Translations under genes and position numbers: made by a program | The notes under the pieces: model-generated | What the model saw: only the letters and a program-made list of their open reading frames with translations | Database searches by the model: none | Told to the model about the DNA's origin: nothing | From: Trinickia violacea | Lineage (GTDB): Bacteria; Pseudomonadota; Gammaproteobacteria; Burkholderiales; Burkholderiaceae | Direction of reading: 5' to 3' | Assembly (NCBI RefSeq): GCF_005280735.1 | Contig: NZ_CP040077.1 | Location: forward strand, 1,488,001 to 1,552,000 | DNA length: 64,000 nucleotides | In this document: in pieces, positions 53,745 through 62,766 of the stretch | Layout of the letters: every line of letters starts with the position of its first letter | Position numbering within the stretch: position 1 is the first letter of the stretch

Positions 53745-54538
53745 CCGTGATGCCCGACCAGAATGCGGTTGAGGCCGTAGGCGCGGTCGATCAGCAGCAT
53801 CGCACCGGCCGTGATGACGATCACGAGCGCGGAGACGGACGCCATCATCGGGTCGATCGATTCGGTCGCGTACATGTACATGCGCACCGGCAGCGTCACG
53901 GTTTGCGGCGACGTGACGAAGATCGACATCGTCAGCTCGTCGAAGCTGTTGATGAAGGCAAGGAGCCAGCCGCCGGTGATGCCGGGGATGATCATCGGCA
54001 GCGTGATGCGCTTGAACGTCGTCCACGGATCGGCGCCGAGCGAAGCGGCGGCGTGCTCGACGCTGCGTTCGAGCCCGGCCACCGACGCGAGCAAGAGCCG
54101 CATCATGAACGGCGTGACGATGATGATGTGCGCGATCGTGAGCCACACGAACGAGCCCGTGACGCCGATCAGCGCGAAGAAGCGCAGGAAGGCGATGCCG
54201 AGCACGAGGCTTGGAATCACGAGCGGCGAGAGCAGCAGGCCGTTCAGCATGCCGCGTCCTGGAAAATGCATCCGTCCGATCGCGAGCGCCGCGGGTAGCG
54301 CAATCGCAAGCGACAGCGTCGCCGACAGAAACGCGAGCTTTACGCTATTGAAAAACGCGCTGATGAAATCCGGATAGTCGAGAATCGCGCGGAACCAGCG
54401 CAGCGAGAAGCCGTGCGTGGGCAGCGTCAGGGTTTCGTCGGGCGTGAAGGCGACCAGTACGACGATCGCCAGCGGCGCGAGCACGAAAAGAATCACGAGC
54501 GTGTGAAAGACAAGCGCGATAGGGCCGTTTTTTCTCAT
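53741..54538 (-). CDS. ABC transporter permease (PotC-like)
   Basis: A 265-residue inner-membrane permease with six helices. The cytoplasmic EAA loop, which docks the ATPase, is at HAAASLGADPWTTFKRITLP. SVKLAFLSATLSLAIALPAA and LLLSPLVIPSLVLGIAFLRF are typical of PotC/YdcV-like proteins. Second permease of the importer, 19 bases after the first, overlapping the small ferredoxin gene. Confidence 0.9.
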   Translation of the reverse strand: MRKNGPIALVFHTLVILFVLAPLAIVVLVAFTPDETLTLPTHGFSLRWFRAILDYPDFISAFFNSVKLAFLSATLSLAIALPAALAIGRMHFPGRGMLNGLLLSPLVIPSLVLGIAFLRFFALIGVTGSFVWLTIAHIIIVTPFMMRLLLASVAGLERSVEHAAASLGADPWTTFKRITLPMIIPGITGGWLLAFINSFDELTMSIFVTSPQTVTLPVRMYMYATESIDPMMASVSALVIVITAGAMLLIDRAYGLNRILVGHHG

Positions 54539-54557
54539 TGCTTCAGTCCCCGCGCCG

Positions 54558-55484
54558 TTAGCCCATGCTGCGCTGATAGCGCCGTTCGAGCATGCGGTAG
54601 TACGTGAGCATGATCGCGAGATTGGCGATCAGGAGCAGCACCGCAATCGTCGCGCCGAGCGGCCAATTGAGCGAGCTCAGAAACTCGTCGTAGACGGCGG
54701 TGGCGGCAACCTTGAGACGGCGTCCGCCCAACAGGCCCGGAATGGCGAACGCGCTGGCGGAGAGACCGAACACCATCAAGCTGCCGGACAGGATGCCCGG
54801 CATCAATTGCGGCAGGACGATGCGGCGCAGCGCCGTCGCGGGTGACGCCATCAGCGACAGCGCCGCGTTCTCCGTCTGCGGGTCGAGCTTTTGCAGCGAG
54901 GTCCAGACGGGAATCACCATGAACGGCAGCATCACATGCACGAGCGCGATGACGATCGCGAATTTCGTGTATTCGAGCCGATAAGGACCAAGCCCGAACG
55001 CGCCGAGCGCCTGATTCACGAGGCCGTTCGTATTGAGCAGCATGCTCCAGCCGAACGCGCGCACCACGACCGATACCAAAAGCGGCGCAAGGATCGCGAG
55101 CAGAAAGAGCGAGCGCCACGGGTCGCGCATGCGGTAAAGCACATAAGCCTCGGGCGCACCGATCACGATGCACAGCAGCGTCGTCACGATCGCGATGCCG
55201 AACGTGCGCGCGAAAATCTCGTGGTAGTACGACGAGCCGAGCACGTGGGCGTAGTTGCCGAACTGGAACGCGGCGATCGGGCCGCTTTGCGGATCGAAGC
55301 GATAGAAGGTCAGGACGACCGTCATCGCGAGCGGCACGAGCACGAGCGTCGCGAACAGCACGAAGGCAGGGGCGCACAGCAGCCAGGCGGGCAGGAACGC
55401 ATGCCACGGCGCTTTCGACGGCGAGGAGACGTTAGCGTTGGCGGCCGCCGCGCCGCTTAGCGTGCTGGTCGTGCTAGTGGGCAT
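54558..55484 (-). CDS. ABC transporter permease (PotB-like)
   Basis: A 308-residue permease with six helices. The first is at LLCAPAFVLFATLVLVPLAM, and the EAA loop at NAALSLMASPATALRRIVLP. The N-terminal 35 residues are low-complexity Ser/Ala. The start at 55484 is preferred, with GAGG upstream, overlapping the end of the ATPase gene by 11 bases. It forms the heterodimeric pore with the following permease. Confidence 0.9.
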   Translation of the reverse strand: MPTSTTSTLSGAAAANANVSSPSKAPWHAFLPAWLLCAPAFVLFATLVLVPLAMTVVLTFYRFDPQSGPIAAFQFGNYAHVLGSSYYHEIFARTFGIAIVTTLLCIVIGAPEAYVLYRMRDPWRSLFLLAILAPLLVSVVVRAFGWSMLLNTNGLVNQALGAFGLGPYRLEYTKFAIVIALVHVMLPFMVIPVWTSLQKLDPQTENAALSLMASPATALRRIVLPQLMPGILSGSLMVFGLSASAFAIPGLLGGRRLKVAATAVYDEFLSSLNWPLGATIAVLLLIANLAIMLTYYRMLERRYQRSMG

Positions 55485-56577
55485 GGCGGGCATCCTCGTC
55501 GATGAAGCGCACGGCATCGCTCGTCCAGTCGACGCCGACCGCATCGCCTTCCGCGAACGGCTCGCCGCCTTCGTTCTGGCAGCACACGAGCATGTCGCCG
55601 AGCTTGCTGTCGACGCGGTAGAGCCATTGACTGCCGAGGAAGAAGCGGCTCGCTACGCGCGCGGCGAGACGGCCTGCATCGGGCGCGCACAGGCGCAGCT
55701 TTTCCGGGCGGATGCAGAGCGTGACAGCGTCGCCGAGGCCAAGCCGGCGCTCGGGGCGCTCGGCTCGTTGCGTAGACGAGGCATCGCGCGTCTCGATCAG
55801 ATCGTGGCCGAGGTCGATGCGGATTTGATCGTCGGCGGCATGCACGACCACGCCCGGCAGCATGTTCGCCTTGCCGAGAAACTGGGAGACGAATTGCGTT
55901 TGCGGACGTTCATACGCACGGTAGGGCGTATCGACTTGCGTGATGCGGCCGGCCTCCATCACGACGACGCGGTCGCTGATCGACAGCGCCTCCGCCTGAT
56001 CGTGCGTGACCATCACCGTCGTGGTGCCGACCTTGCGCTGGATCGCACGCAGCTCGAACTGCATGTCCTCGCGCAGCTTCGCGTCGAGATTCGACATCGG
56101 TTCGTCGAGCAGCAGCACCGGCGGCTCGATGACGAGCGCGCGAGCGAGCGCGACGCGCTGCCGCTGTCCGCCCGACAGCTCGCGCGGAAAGCGCTCGCCG
56201 AGCTTGTCGAGACGCACGAGGCCGAGCGCTTCGCGAATCCGCCCGGCGCGCTCCGCTTTGGCGACGCCGCGCATTTCGAGCCCGAAGCTCACGTTTTCGG
56301 CGACCGTCATGTGCGGAAACAGCGCGTAGCTCTGGAACACGACGCCGAGCCCGCGCTGGTTCGGCTTCACGTGCGTGATGTCGCGGCCGTCGAGCGCGAT
56401 GCGCCCGCGCGTCACGTCGATGAATCCCGCGATCATCTGCAGCGTCGTCGTCTTGCCGCATCCGGACGGGCCGAGCAGCGAGACGAACTCGCCTTTTTCC
56501 ACGGAGAGATTGAGATCGGAGACGGCGTGCAGGTTGCCGTAGGACTTCGAGAGATCGGTGAGCGTGAGGAACGACAT
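55474..56577 (-). CDS. ABC transporter ATP-binding protein (PotA-like)
   Basis: A 367-residue ATPase: Walker A GPSGCGKTT (near residue 36), Q-loop VVFQSYALFPHMTVAENV, signature LSGGQRQRVALARAL, Walker B LLLDEPMSNLDAKLR, H-loop VMVTHDQAEAL, followed by a C-terminal TOBE domain. It energises the importer formed by the downstream permeases and binding protein. First gene of the seven-gene operon, divergent from the IclR gene. Confidence 0.95.
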   Translation of the reverse strand: MSFLTLTDLSKSYGNLHAVSDLNLSVEKGEFVSLLGPSGCGKTTTLQMIAGFIDVTRGRIALDGRDITHVKPNQRGLGVVFQSYALFPHMTVAENVSFGLEMRGVAKAERAGRIREALGLVRLDKLGERFPRELSGGQRQRVALARALVIEPPVLLLDEPMSNLDAKLREDMQFELRAIQRKVGTTTVMVTHDQAEALSISDRVVVMEAGRITQVDTPYRAYERPQTQFVSQFLGKANMLPGVVVHAADDQIRIDLGHDLIETRDASSTQRAERPERRLGLGDAVTLCIRPEKLRLCAPDAGRLAARVASRFFLGSQWLYRVDSKLGDMLVCCQNEGGEPFAEGDAVGVDWTSDAVRFIDEDARHAH

Positions 56578-56657
56578 GGTCTGGCCTCTGAGTGCGGCGG
56601 CGGACGACTGCCGGTGAAGCGACTCTAGCCAGCCAAATTACGCAGCGTCAATTTCAA

Positions 56658-56858
56658 ATTCCGTTCAATGGGATAAAAATTCAAAAAATTCCGTTTGGCG
56701 GAATAAAAGTGATGCCGTGGCGATCCTTATTCCGTTGCTATGGTTTGCCGGGAAGGCCGTAAAAATAGGGGTAAATGCGGATAAGCGGCTGCCGTGCGGG
56801 TTTGCGCGCGAGGATTATCGGCGGTTAAAAAATTCTATATGATTCCGTCCAATGGAAT
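56658..56858. promoter_or_regulatory. Three palindromic IclR-type operator sites
   Basis: ATTCCGTTCAATGGGAT (56658-56674), ATTCCGTTTGGCGGAAT (56688-56704) and ATTCCGTCCAATGGAAT (56842-56858) share the palindrome ATTCCG-n5-(C/T)GGAAT; a weaker half site, ATTCCGTTGC, starts at 56729. Two sites lie at the operon side and one just 18 bases before the IclR start. An IclR regulator beside its own target typically binds such 17-base palindromes, so these are probably its sites for operon control and autoregulation. Confidence 0.65.
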
Positions 56859-56876
56859 AAGGCCACGAGAAAAGCG

Positions 56877-57743
56877 ATGAACTCTGCCGATGATCAATTG
56901 AAGCCCGCGCCCGGCGCATTGCAACGTGCGTTCACGATCATCCGTGCGCTCGCGCATGCGCCGGCCGAAGGCGCGCGCGTGACCCGCATCGCGAAGGAGG
57001 CCGGGCTCACGCAGGCAACCGCGCACCGCATCCTGCAATCGCTCGCGGACGAAGGCATCGTCGAGCAAGACGGCAACTCGAAGCTCTATCGCCTCGGCAT
57101 CGATTTTTTTGCGCTGGCAGCGCAAGCGAGCAATCCGAGCGGCCTGCGCACGCTCTGCCGTCCGGCGATGCTGCGGCTGTGCGCGAGCCTCGGCGATACG
57201 ATCTTCCTGCTTGTGCGAAGCGGGTTCGACGCCGTCTGCCTCGATATGTGCGAAGGCCCGTTCCCGATTCGCTCGTTCACCGGCGATATCGGCGGACGCG
57301 TCGCGCTCGGTGTCGGGCAAGGCAGTCTCGCGATCCTCGCGTTCCTGCCCGAAGCGGAGCGCGAAGAGATCATTCACTTCAACGTGCCGCGTCTGCGCGG
57401 CTATGGCGTGCTCGACGAGGTGTATCTGCGTACCGAGATCGAGCGCGTGCGGCAGGTCGGTTACGCGGGCAGCAATAGCGGCGTGCTGGAGGGGATGGCG
57501 GGCGCGGCGGTGCCGATTCTGGACCGCTCGGGTGTCGCCGTCGCGGCGTTGAGCGTCGGCACGCTGGCGAGCCGTTTGACGCCGGAACGCCTGCCGACGG
57601 TCGTCGAATTGCTCAAGCGCCAAGCCGATGCGATCGGGCCGCGAACCAATCCGTTCGACGTCGCGTTGCGCCGCACGGCGCAACGCCCGCCCATTGCGCC
57701 TATCGCTCCCATTGCGCCCAACGGCGACGGGATCGGGCGATGA
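56877..57743 (+). CDS. IclR-family transcriptional regulator
   Basis: A 288-residue regulator: N-terminal winged HTH (ALQRAFTIIRALAHAPAEGA, KEAGLTQATAHRILQSLADE) and a C-terminal effector domain (GLRTLCRPAMLRLCASLGDT, VALGVGQGSLAILAFLPEAE, GSNSGVLEGMAGAAVPILDR). It faces the importer/dehydrogenase operon with 299 bases between the starts and three shared operator-like palindromes. The ligand is probably the operon's substrate (inference). It ends 10 bases before the convergent PBP gene. Confidence 0.9.
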   Translation: MNSADDQLKPAPGALQRAFTIIRALAHAPAEGARVTRIAKEAGLTQATAHRILQSLADEGIVEQDGNSKLYRLGIDFFALAAQASNPSGLRTLCRPAMLRLCASLGDTIFLLVRSGFDAVCLDMCEGPFPIRSFTGDIGGRVALGVGQGSLAILAFLPEAEREEIIHFNVPRLRGYGVLDEVYLRTEIERVRQVGYAGSNSGVLEGMAGAAVPILDRSGVAVAALSVGTLASRLTPERLPTVVELLKRQADAIGPRTNPFDVALRRTAQRPPIAPIAPIAPNGDGIGR

Positions 57744-57753
57744 CCGCAGACGC

Positions 57754-60700
57754 TTACCGCTCGGTGACGTTCGCCGTCTTGTCGTCCCTGCCGATCAGCG
57801 GCTGCAGTGCCGGCGCGAGCGATTTGAGCAGTTGCACCGCGAGCGCGCTCGTATAGTCGTAGCGCGCCGCATATGGCTCGTGCACGTATGCGGTCAGCGT
57901 GCCGTAGAAGTGCTGGCCGATCTCGAACACGAACGTCGCCGTGCGGTTGACCTTGCGCGATTCGATCAGCCGGTGTCCCGGTGCATACACTTCGAAGCGC
58001 TGATCGCCGGTGCCGGTCTTGCCGTACACGTCGAGCGTCTTGCCGTCGGAAAGCGGCATGCCGTTGGCGAGGCGCTTGGCCGTGCCGCCGGTCACGACGT
58101 CGCGCAACAACCCCTGCACGATGCCGACGATTTCCGGCGACAGCACCGGATCGGTCGGTTGGCTCGCATGCTCGAAGTGCGTTTCGTACGGCGTGCCGGT
58201 CGCGAAGTCGAGCGAGCTGATGCTCTCGGTGGGCAGCATCTTGCCGCCGCTTCCGATGATGCCGATCAGCTTCGCGAGCGCCGCCGGCCGGTCGCCCGAT
58301 GCACCGATGGCCGCGGCGAACGACGGCGTGAGCGTCTCGAACGGATAGCCGAGCGCGCGCCACGACTGGCCGATCCGCTGATATGCCTGCAGCTCGACCA
58401 TGTGCCGGATGCGGCGATCCTGCGTCAAGTGATAGCGCGTCTTGTAGAGCCACTTATAGGTATAGAAACGCACGTCGCGGCTCGCGTCCTGCACTTGCGC
58501 CTCGGTCGCCTTCGGATGCTCGCGCAGATAATTCACGGTCCACAGTTCGAGCGGATGCACCTTCGCGATATAGCCGCGGTCGTTGAGGTTGAATTTATCG
58601 ATGCCGTATTTCTCGTAGAGCCGCGAGAGATCGTAAATGTCGAGCGACGCATCCGGTGTGCCCTTGAGCGCGGTTCGCATCTGCGCGCTGAACCACGTGA
58701 TCGATGCGTCGGGCGCCACGCTGCGCAGCACCGTCGCGACTCGCTTGCCCGACCTGTGCACGTGCCCGAGCAGCGTGTCGAGCGCGTCGTCGGGCGATTT
58801 GCCCGCATAGCGCGTGTAGAAGCGGTGCAGATAGACCTTGCTTTCCCGATCGACGAATTGCGCGAGATACGCCTGGCGCACCGTGGGGTCGGCATACCAG
58901 CTCGCCGACGGCCCCGCGGCCTGGATCATTTCGTAGTGGACGATGTCGCGCATCAGCCGCACGAACACGAGGTTCACCGAGTGCTGGAACGCGCGGTGCA
59001 CGGTGAGGATCTGGCTGTTGTCGGAGGCTTCGAAGTTCGTGAAGGTCTGCTCGCCGCCGCCCGTGTAGAACATTTCTCCGGCGCTAGCCGAATACTTGCG
59101 CTCGATCGCTGCATTGAGCATCGCCGATAGCGAATGATCGGGCGTATGCAGCAGATAGTCGACGGCCCATTTGGTCAGCCCGTCGAGCGGATCGGGCTGG
59201 ACCTGCTTCAATTCGGCGTTGCTCATCGACGCATAGCGCGCGTGCAGATCGCTGACGATCTGCAGATACGTGATCAGCGTGCGGAGCTTGGCGGTCGAGC
59301 CGAGATTCAAGCGCGCGCCCTGGTTGATGTCGAACGGCTCGTTCACGCTGTCCGTCTGCACGCGCACGAGATTCTCGCCGTTGCGCCGCTCGAACAGCGT
59401 GAAGCTGAACGTGATCTTCGACGGGTCGTCGCCGGGGCGCAGCATCTCGAAGCCGTAGAGCCCCGCAGCTTGCGCGCCGTCCTTGGTCGCGGCCAGCGCG
59501 AGACGTTCGCTGATGGCCTGCTGCACCGCGTTGTCGAGCGTCGCGCGGGCGGTGAGGTCGAGCCGGTCGAGATCGTAGAAGCTCTTCACGCCGAGCGTGC
59601 TCAATAGATGCGCGCGCAACGACGTGACCGCTTTGCGCTCGATAAAGGAATCGGGAGGCGGCAGCGTCGTCTTGCGCTTGAGCTCGAGATGCGCGGCGAG
59701 CGCGGCGTCGCGCAGCGGCGCCGAGATCACGCCGTTGGCCGCGAGCACGCGCAGATAGCTGTCGGTCAGAGGCTCGAGCGCGGAGCCGCCGGGGCGCAGG
59801 AAGGACGACGGTGCGCGTTGCGCGACGAGCAGCGAGAGCACCTGCTTGAACGCGAGCGCTTGCGCGTCGAGCGCGCCGGGCGCGATCGGGCCATTGCCGG
59901 TTTCGGCGTCGGTGTCGGCGAGAGTCCGGTTGATCTCGTCGAAATCGCGTCCGTACCAGGCGGCGAGACCGTCGCCGAGCCCTTCGATTTCGCCGATGCC
60001 GGGCTGCGCCGCAAGCGGCTCGGTGTTCAGGTAGTGCACGAGAATCGCTTTGCGCGCGGGCAGCGTTTCGGGGCCGTCGAGGTAAGCGAGCACCGACGCG
60101 GAAGCGATCTGGCGCAGTTTCTCGGGCGGCGTCGCGGTACGGCCGTTGGGCGAATGGCGGAATTTTTCGATCTGCGTGGCGAGCGTGCTGCCGCCCGGCG
60201 CCGCCTGATGGCGGTCGACGAGCCGCACGGCCTGGTCCATCAGCGCGCGCGAGAAGCGCCCCCAGTCGATCGCCGGGTTGCGGTAGGGCGCGCCGGGGTC
60301 GAGCAGATAGCGGTCTTCGATGAAGGTCAGCGCGTCGATGACGAGCGGCGGAATTTGCTCGAAGTTGTCGTAGGTGCGGATCGGATAGCGCGCGCTATAA
60401 AGCGGCGCGCCTGTTGCGTCGAATAGCTGGAGGCCGGCGCGGTCCTTCTCGTCATAGGGAAGATAGAGACCGCGGCTGGCGAGATCGAGCATCGACTTCG
60501 AATCGCGCGCTTGGTTCGTGATCGCGAAGCCGCGCTCGGTGAGACGCGCAATGAAGCTGGGCAGCTCCGCGTAGCCGAGCCGCACGTCGTAGGGGCCGCC
60601 TGCGGGGAAGTGGATGCTGTCGCTCGGGCCGTCCTCCAACGAGTAGGTCAGGTTGCGCGCGAGGTCGGACAGGTAGCGCGCCTGCAGCCGCGACGTTTCG

Positions 60701-60843
60701 ATTTCGATGTCGGCGAAATGCGCCGCGATCCCGATGACCACTGCTGCGATGAGCAGCAGCAGCCACTTCACGCGCCGGCCAAGCGGCATCGTGGCGATGG
60801 CGCGGAACGGCAAGCGAGGCAATCGAGCGAGAGGGCGGTTCAT
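57754..60843 (-). CDS. Large class A penicillin-binding protein (transglycosylase/transpeptidase)
   Basis: A 1,029-residue bifunctional peptidoglycan synthase anchored by one N-terminal helix (VKWLLLLIAAVVIGIAAHFA). The GT51 transglycosylase domain shows FIEDRYLLDPGAPYRNPAID and GGSTLATQIEKFRHSPNGRT. The transpeptidase domain has the active-site SxxK in NLGSTAKLRTLITYL (about residue 514), SxN in QHSVNLVFVRL (about 622) and KTG in DVYGKTGTGDQRF (about 941). The distance from SxN to KTG is about 320 residues, far longer than in PBP1a/1b-type enzymes, so a long insertion separates the motifs. The start at 60843 begins the membrane segment. It stands alone and convergent with the IclR gene. Function in growth or a special wall process is open. 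Confidence 0.85.
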   Translation of the reverse strand: MNRPLARLPRLPFRAIATMPLGRRVKWLLLLIAAVVIGIAAHFADIEIETSRLQARYLSDLARNLTYSLEDGPSDSIHFPAGGPYDVRLGYAELPSFIARLTERGFAITNQARDSKSMLDLASRGLYLPYDEKDRAGLQLFDATGAPLYSARYPIRTYDNFEQIPPLVIDALTFIEDRYLLDPGAPYRNPAIDWGRFSRALMDQAVRLVDRHQAAPGGSTLATQIEKFRHSPNGRTATPPEKLRQIASASVLAYLDGPETLPARKAILVHYLNTEPLAAQPGIGEIEGLGDGLAAWYGRDFDEINRTLADTDAETGNGPIAPGALDAQALAFKQVLSLLVAQRAPSSFLRPGGSALEPLTDSYLRVLAANGVISAPLRDAALAAHLELKRKTTLPPPDSFIERKAVTSLRAHLLSTLGVKSFYDLDRLDLTARATLDNAVQQAISERLALAATKDGAQAAGLYGFEMLRPGDDPSKITFSFTLFERRNGENLVRVQTDSVNEPFDINQGARLNLGSTAKLRTLITYLQIVSDLHARYASMSNAELKQVQPDPLDGLTKWAVDYLLHTPDHSLSAMLNAAIERKYSASAGEMFYTGGGEQTFTNFEASDNSQILTVHRAFQHSVNLVFVRLMRDIVHYEMIQAAGPSASWYADPTVRQAYLAQFVDRESKVYLHRFYTRYAGKSPDDALDTLLGHVHRSGKRVATVLRSVAPDASITWFSAQMRTALKGTPDASLDIYDLSRLYEKYGIDKFNLNDRGYIAKVHPLELWTVNYLREHPKATEAQVQDASRDVRFYTYKWLYKTRYHLTQDRRIRHMVELQAYQRIGQSWRALGYPFETLTPSFAAAIGASGDRPAALAKLIGIIGSGGKMLPTESISSLDFATGTPYETHFEHASQPTDPVLSPEIVGIVQGLLRDVVTGGTAKRLANGMPLSDGKTLDVYGKTGTGDQRFEVYAPGHRLIESRKVNRTATFVFEIGQHFYGTLTAYVHEPYAARYDYTSALAVQLLKSLAPALQPLIGRDDKTANVTER

Positions 60844-61429
60844 GGCGGCATCCCCGACGAGCCACGGTGCCGGGCTTGGAGGCGGCGGGACTGCGGCGCG
60901 GGGCCGTGCGCGGCGGATTCTCTGGCGAGAAACCGGTGCTCGCACCCTCGCGCGACGTGTTTTCCGGCGCGCCCAGCACTCTACATCTTAAGTTTAATCA
61001 TGCTGGATCGCGCTTGCAGCAGATGTGGGCAAGCACACGTAGCGCGGGTGAGACAAATGCTAGAAAACCAGGGTTTTCCGGCAAAGTTTGGCCCCTTCCA
61101 GGCGGCGCCGGCTACTGCGCCGGTAATGTTTGCCGTCGCGCAATTGCGACACGCCGCGATCTCCGCGCTGCACCGCCACGGCAAGGCGAATCGGCCCGCG
61201 TGCGAACGATGAGCATGCTGGGCAATTTTCATCTGTGCGCAAAGAAACGCTGCAACTGTCAGAACTAGCAGTTGTAGCCGGCTTTTTCGGTGGGTGAAAT
61301 CTAAGGCTACAGCCGCGAACTCGAACGCGCCTCAAACGCGTTCCGGCAAACGGCTCCGAAAGCCGCCGGCGATGCCGCCCGTGCGCATATCAATCGGATG
61401 TTTGCCATTCAAAACGGGGGAGAGCGTCA
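60844..61429. other. Intergenic region with an isolated terminator
   Basis: About 590 bases between the divergent PBP gene and the next plus-strand gene. It contains the terminator at 61249-61287 and no coding frame that I would support. Confidence 0.5.
61249..61287 (+). terminator. Terminator-like hairpin without an upstream gene
   Basis: GCTGCAACTG pairs with CAGTTGTAGC (10 bp, one G-T) and is followed by CGGCTTTTTC. As no plus-strand gene precedes it, it may end a small RNA from 60980-61250 or act as an attenuator in the leader of the gene at 61430. Confidence 0.5.
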
Positions 61430-62308
61430 ATGGAGCTGAAAGCACATTCATTCGCGCGCAGCCATCATTCGTGCTGGACCGACGATCTGCAGGCCGACGC
61501 GTACGCGGGCGAAGTCGCATGCGACGCCGCCGAGGACGCGCTGACGCACGGCGGCGTCTATCCGCTCGAGCTGATGCAGCAGGCGCTCGGCGCGTACGAC
61601 CGCGCCGCGCTGGCCGTGTTGCGGCGCCATCGCGAGCTGCGCGTCGAGACGCTGCCGGTCGTGCCGTCGCGAATGTCGGGCGGCGATTCGACGGGCGGCG
61701 CTCCGCTACTGTCGCTCTATATCAACGCGCACGGACGCCTGCATATCCGGCCGGCTTCGCAAGACAAAATCGATTGCGGCGGCGACGCTTGGATCAGCGT
61801 CGGCCAAGTGGCGGCCGGCGCGCCGGTGATGGCGGAAATCGACGGCGTGCATGCCGCGTGGCGGCGCAGCGAAGCCCAGTACTTCGTGCAGGTCCGCGCG
61901 GCGATCGAACGCTTGTTTAGCGAGGGCGGATTGCAGCGCGCGCTGGAGCAGGTGATCGATCAGATCGACTACATCGACTCGCTGTGCTTCTACATCGGCG
62001 ACCGCTACGTGACGCTGATCGACGAAGACGGCCGCCCGGGCTTCCTGTACGCGCTGCGTGAACAGCCCTACGCGCGCTGGACCGACGACGAAGTGCTGAT
62101 CGTCGCGGCGCTGCACGTGCTCGTCCGCTCGGGACGCGCCTCGTGCTTCGACGAATTCAACGGCGCGCTCCTCACCGCGCGCGATCTGATCGGGCGCATC
62201 GAGCACTACTCGCTCGGCGATGCGCGCGAAAGCCACGACCGTACGGTATTCGAAAGCCTGGACTTGTTCGAGCGCGTCGCGAAGATCCGCGCGCTCAAAC
62301 GTTTCTGA
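61430..62308 (+). CDS. Conserved-looking hypothetical protein, 292 residues
   Basis: A soluble, Ala- and Arg-rich protein without signal peptide: HHSCWTDDLQADAYAGEVAC at the N-terminus, PLLSLYINAHGRLHIRPASQ, YIDSLCFYIGDRYVTLIDED and RWTDDEVLIVAALHVLVRSG. GGGGGAGAG lies just before the ATG. High GC and core-like codon use suggest a resident gene. I do not recognise the family and the context gives no hint; it may be controlled through the hairpin at 61249. Confidence 0.7.
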   Translation: MELKAHSFARSHHSCWTDDLQADAYAGEVACDAAEDALTHGGVYPLELMQQALGAYDRAALAVLRRHRELRVETLPVVPSRMSGGDSTGGAPLLSLYINAHGRLHIRPASQDKIDCGGDAWISVGQVAAGAPVMAEIDGVHAAWRRSEAQYFVQVRAAIERLFSEGGLQRALEQVIDQIDYIDSLCFYIGDRYVTLIDEDGRPGFLYALREQPYARWTDDEVLIVAALHVLVRSGRASCFDEFNGALLTARDLIGRIEHYSLGDARESHDRTVFESLDLFERVAKIRALKRF

Positions 62309-62460
62309 TCTCGCAATTTCCCTTCTCCAGCCGGCGGCGCAGCACGTGCGCTACGTAACGCCGTCGGCATCCCCGCCATGTCGACGCCCGTGCTGCTCGT
62401 CTTGAGCCGATAATGTGCGAACCGTCGCAACGTTCGCGATGCACACTCAACCGGAGACAG

Positions 62461-62766
62461 ATGATGATTCAGCACGCACTGTTCGCTCGCTTTGAGGCCA
62501 AGCCCGGCAAGGAAGCCGAAGTGGAAGCGTTTTTGCAGAAAGGGCTGGAAATGGCGAATCGGGAACACACCACGCCGATCTGGTTTGCGCTGAAATTGTC
62601 CGATCAGGTGTTTGGCGTGTTCGACGCATTCCACAACGAGGCCGACCGTCAGGCGCATCTCGACGGCGAAATCGCGAAGGCACTGATGGCCAATGCCGAG
62701 ACACTGTTTGTGGCGCCGCCTGCGATCGCGAAGATCGAGGTTCTCGGGATGAAGAACACGCTATGA
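62461..62766 (+). CDS. Antibiotic biosynthesis monooxygenase-like (ABM) protein
   Basis: A 101-residue dimeric alpha-beta barrel protein: IQHALFARFEAKPGKEAEVE, NREHTTPIWFALKLSDQVFG and VFDAFHNEADRQAHLDGEIA. Such proteins act as small quinol or haem-independent monooxygenases, or merely bind substrates. GGAG is 4 bases before the ATG at 62461 and 7 before the ATG at 62464; the true start may be either. The stop overlaps the start of the DUF488 gene (ATGA), so the two are co-translated. Confidence 0.8.
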   Translation: MMIQHALFARFEAKPGKEAEVEAFLQKGLEMANREHTTPIWFALKLSDQVFGVFDAFHNEADRQAHLDGEIAKALMANAETLFVAPPAIAKIEVLGMKNTL

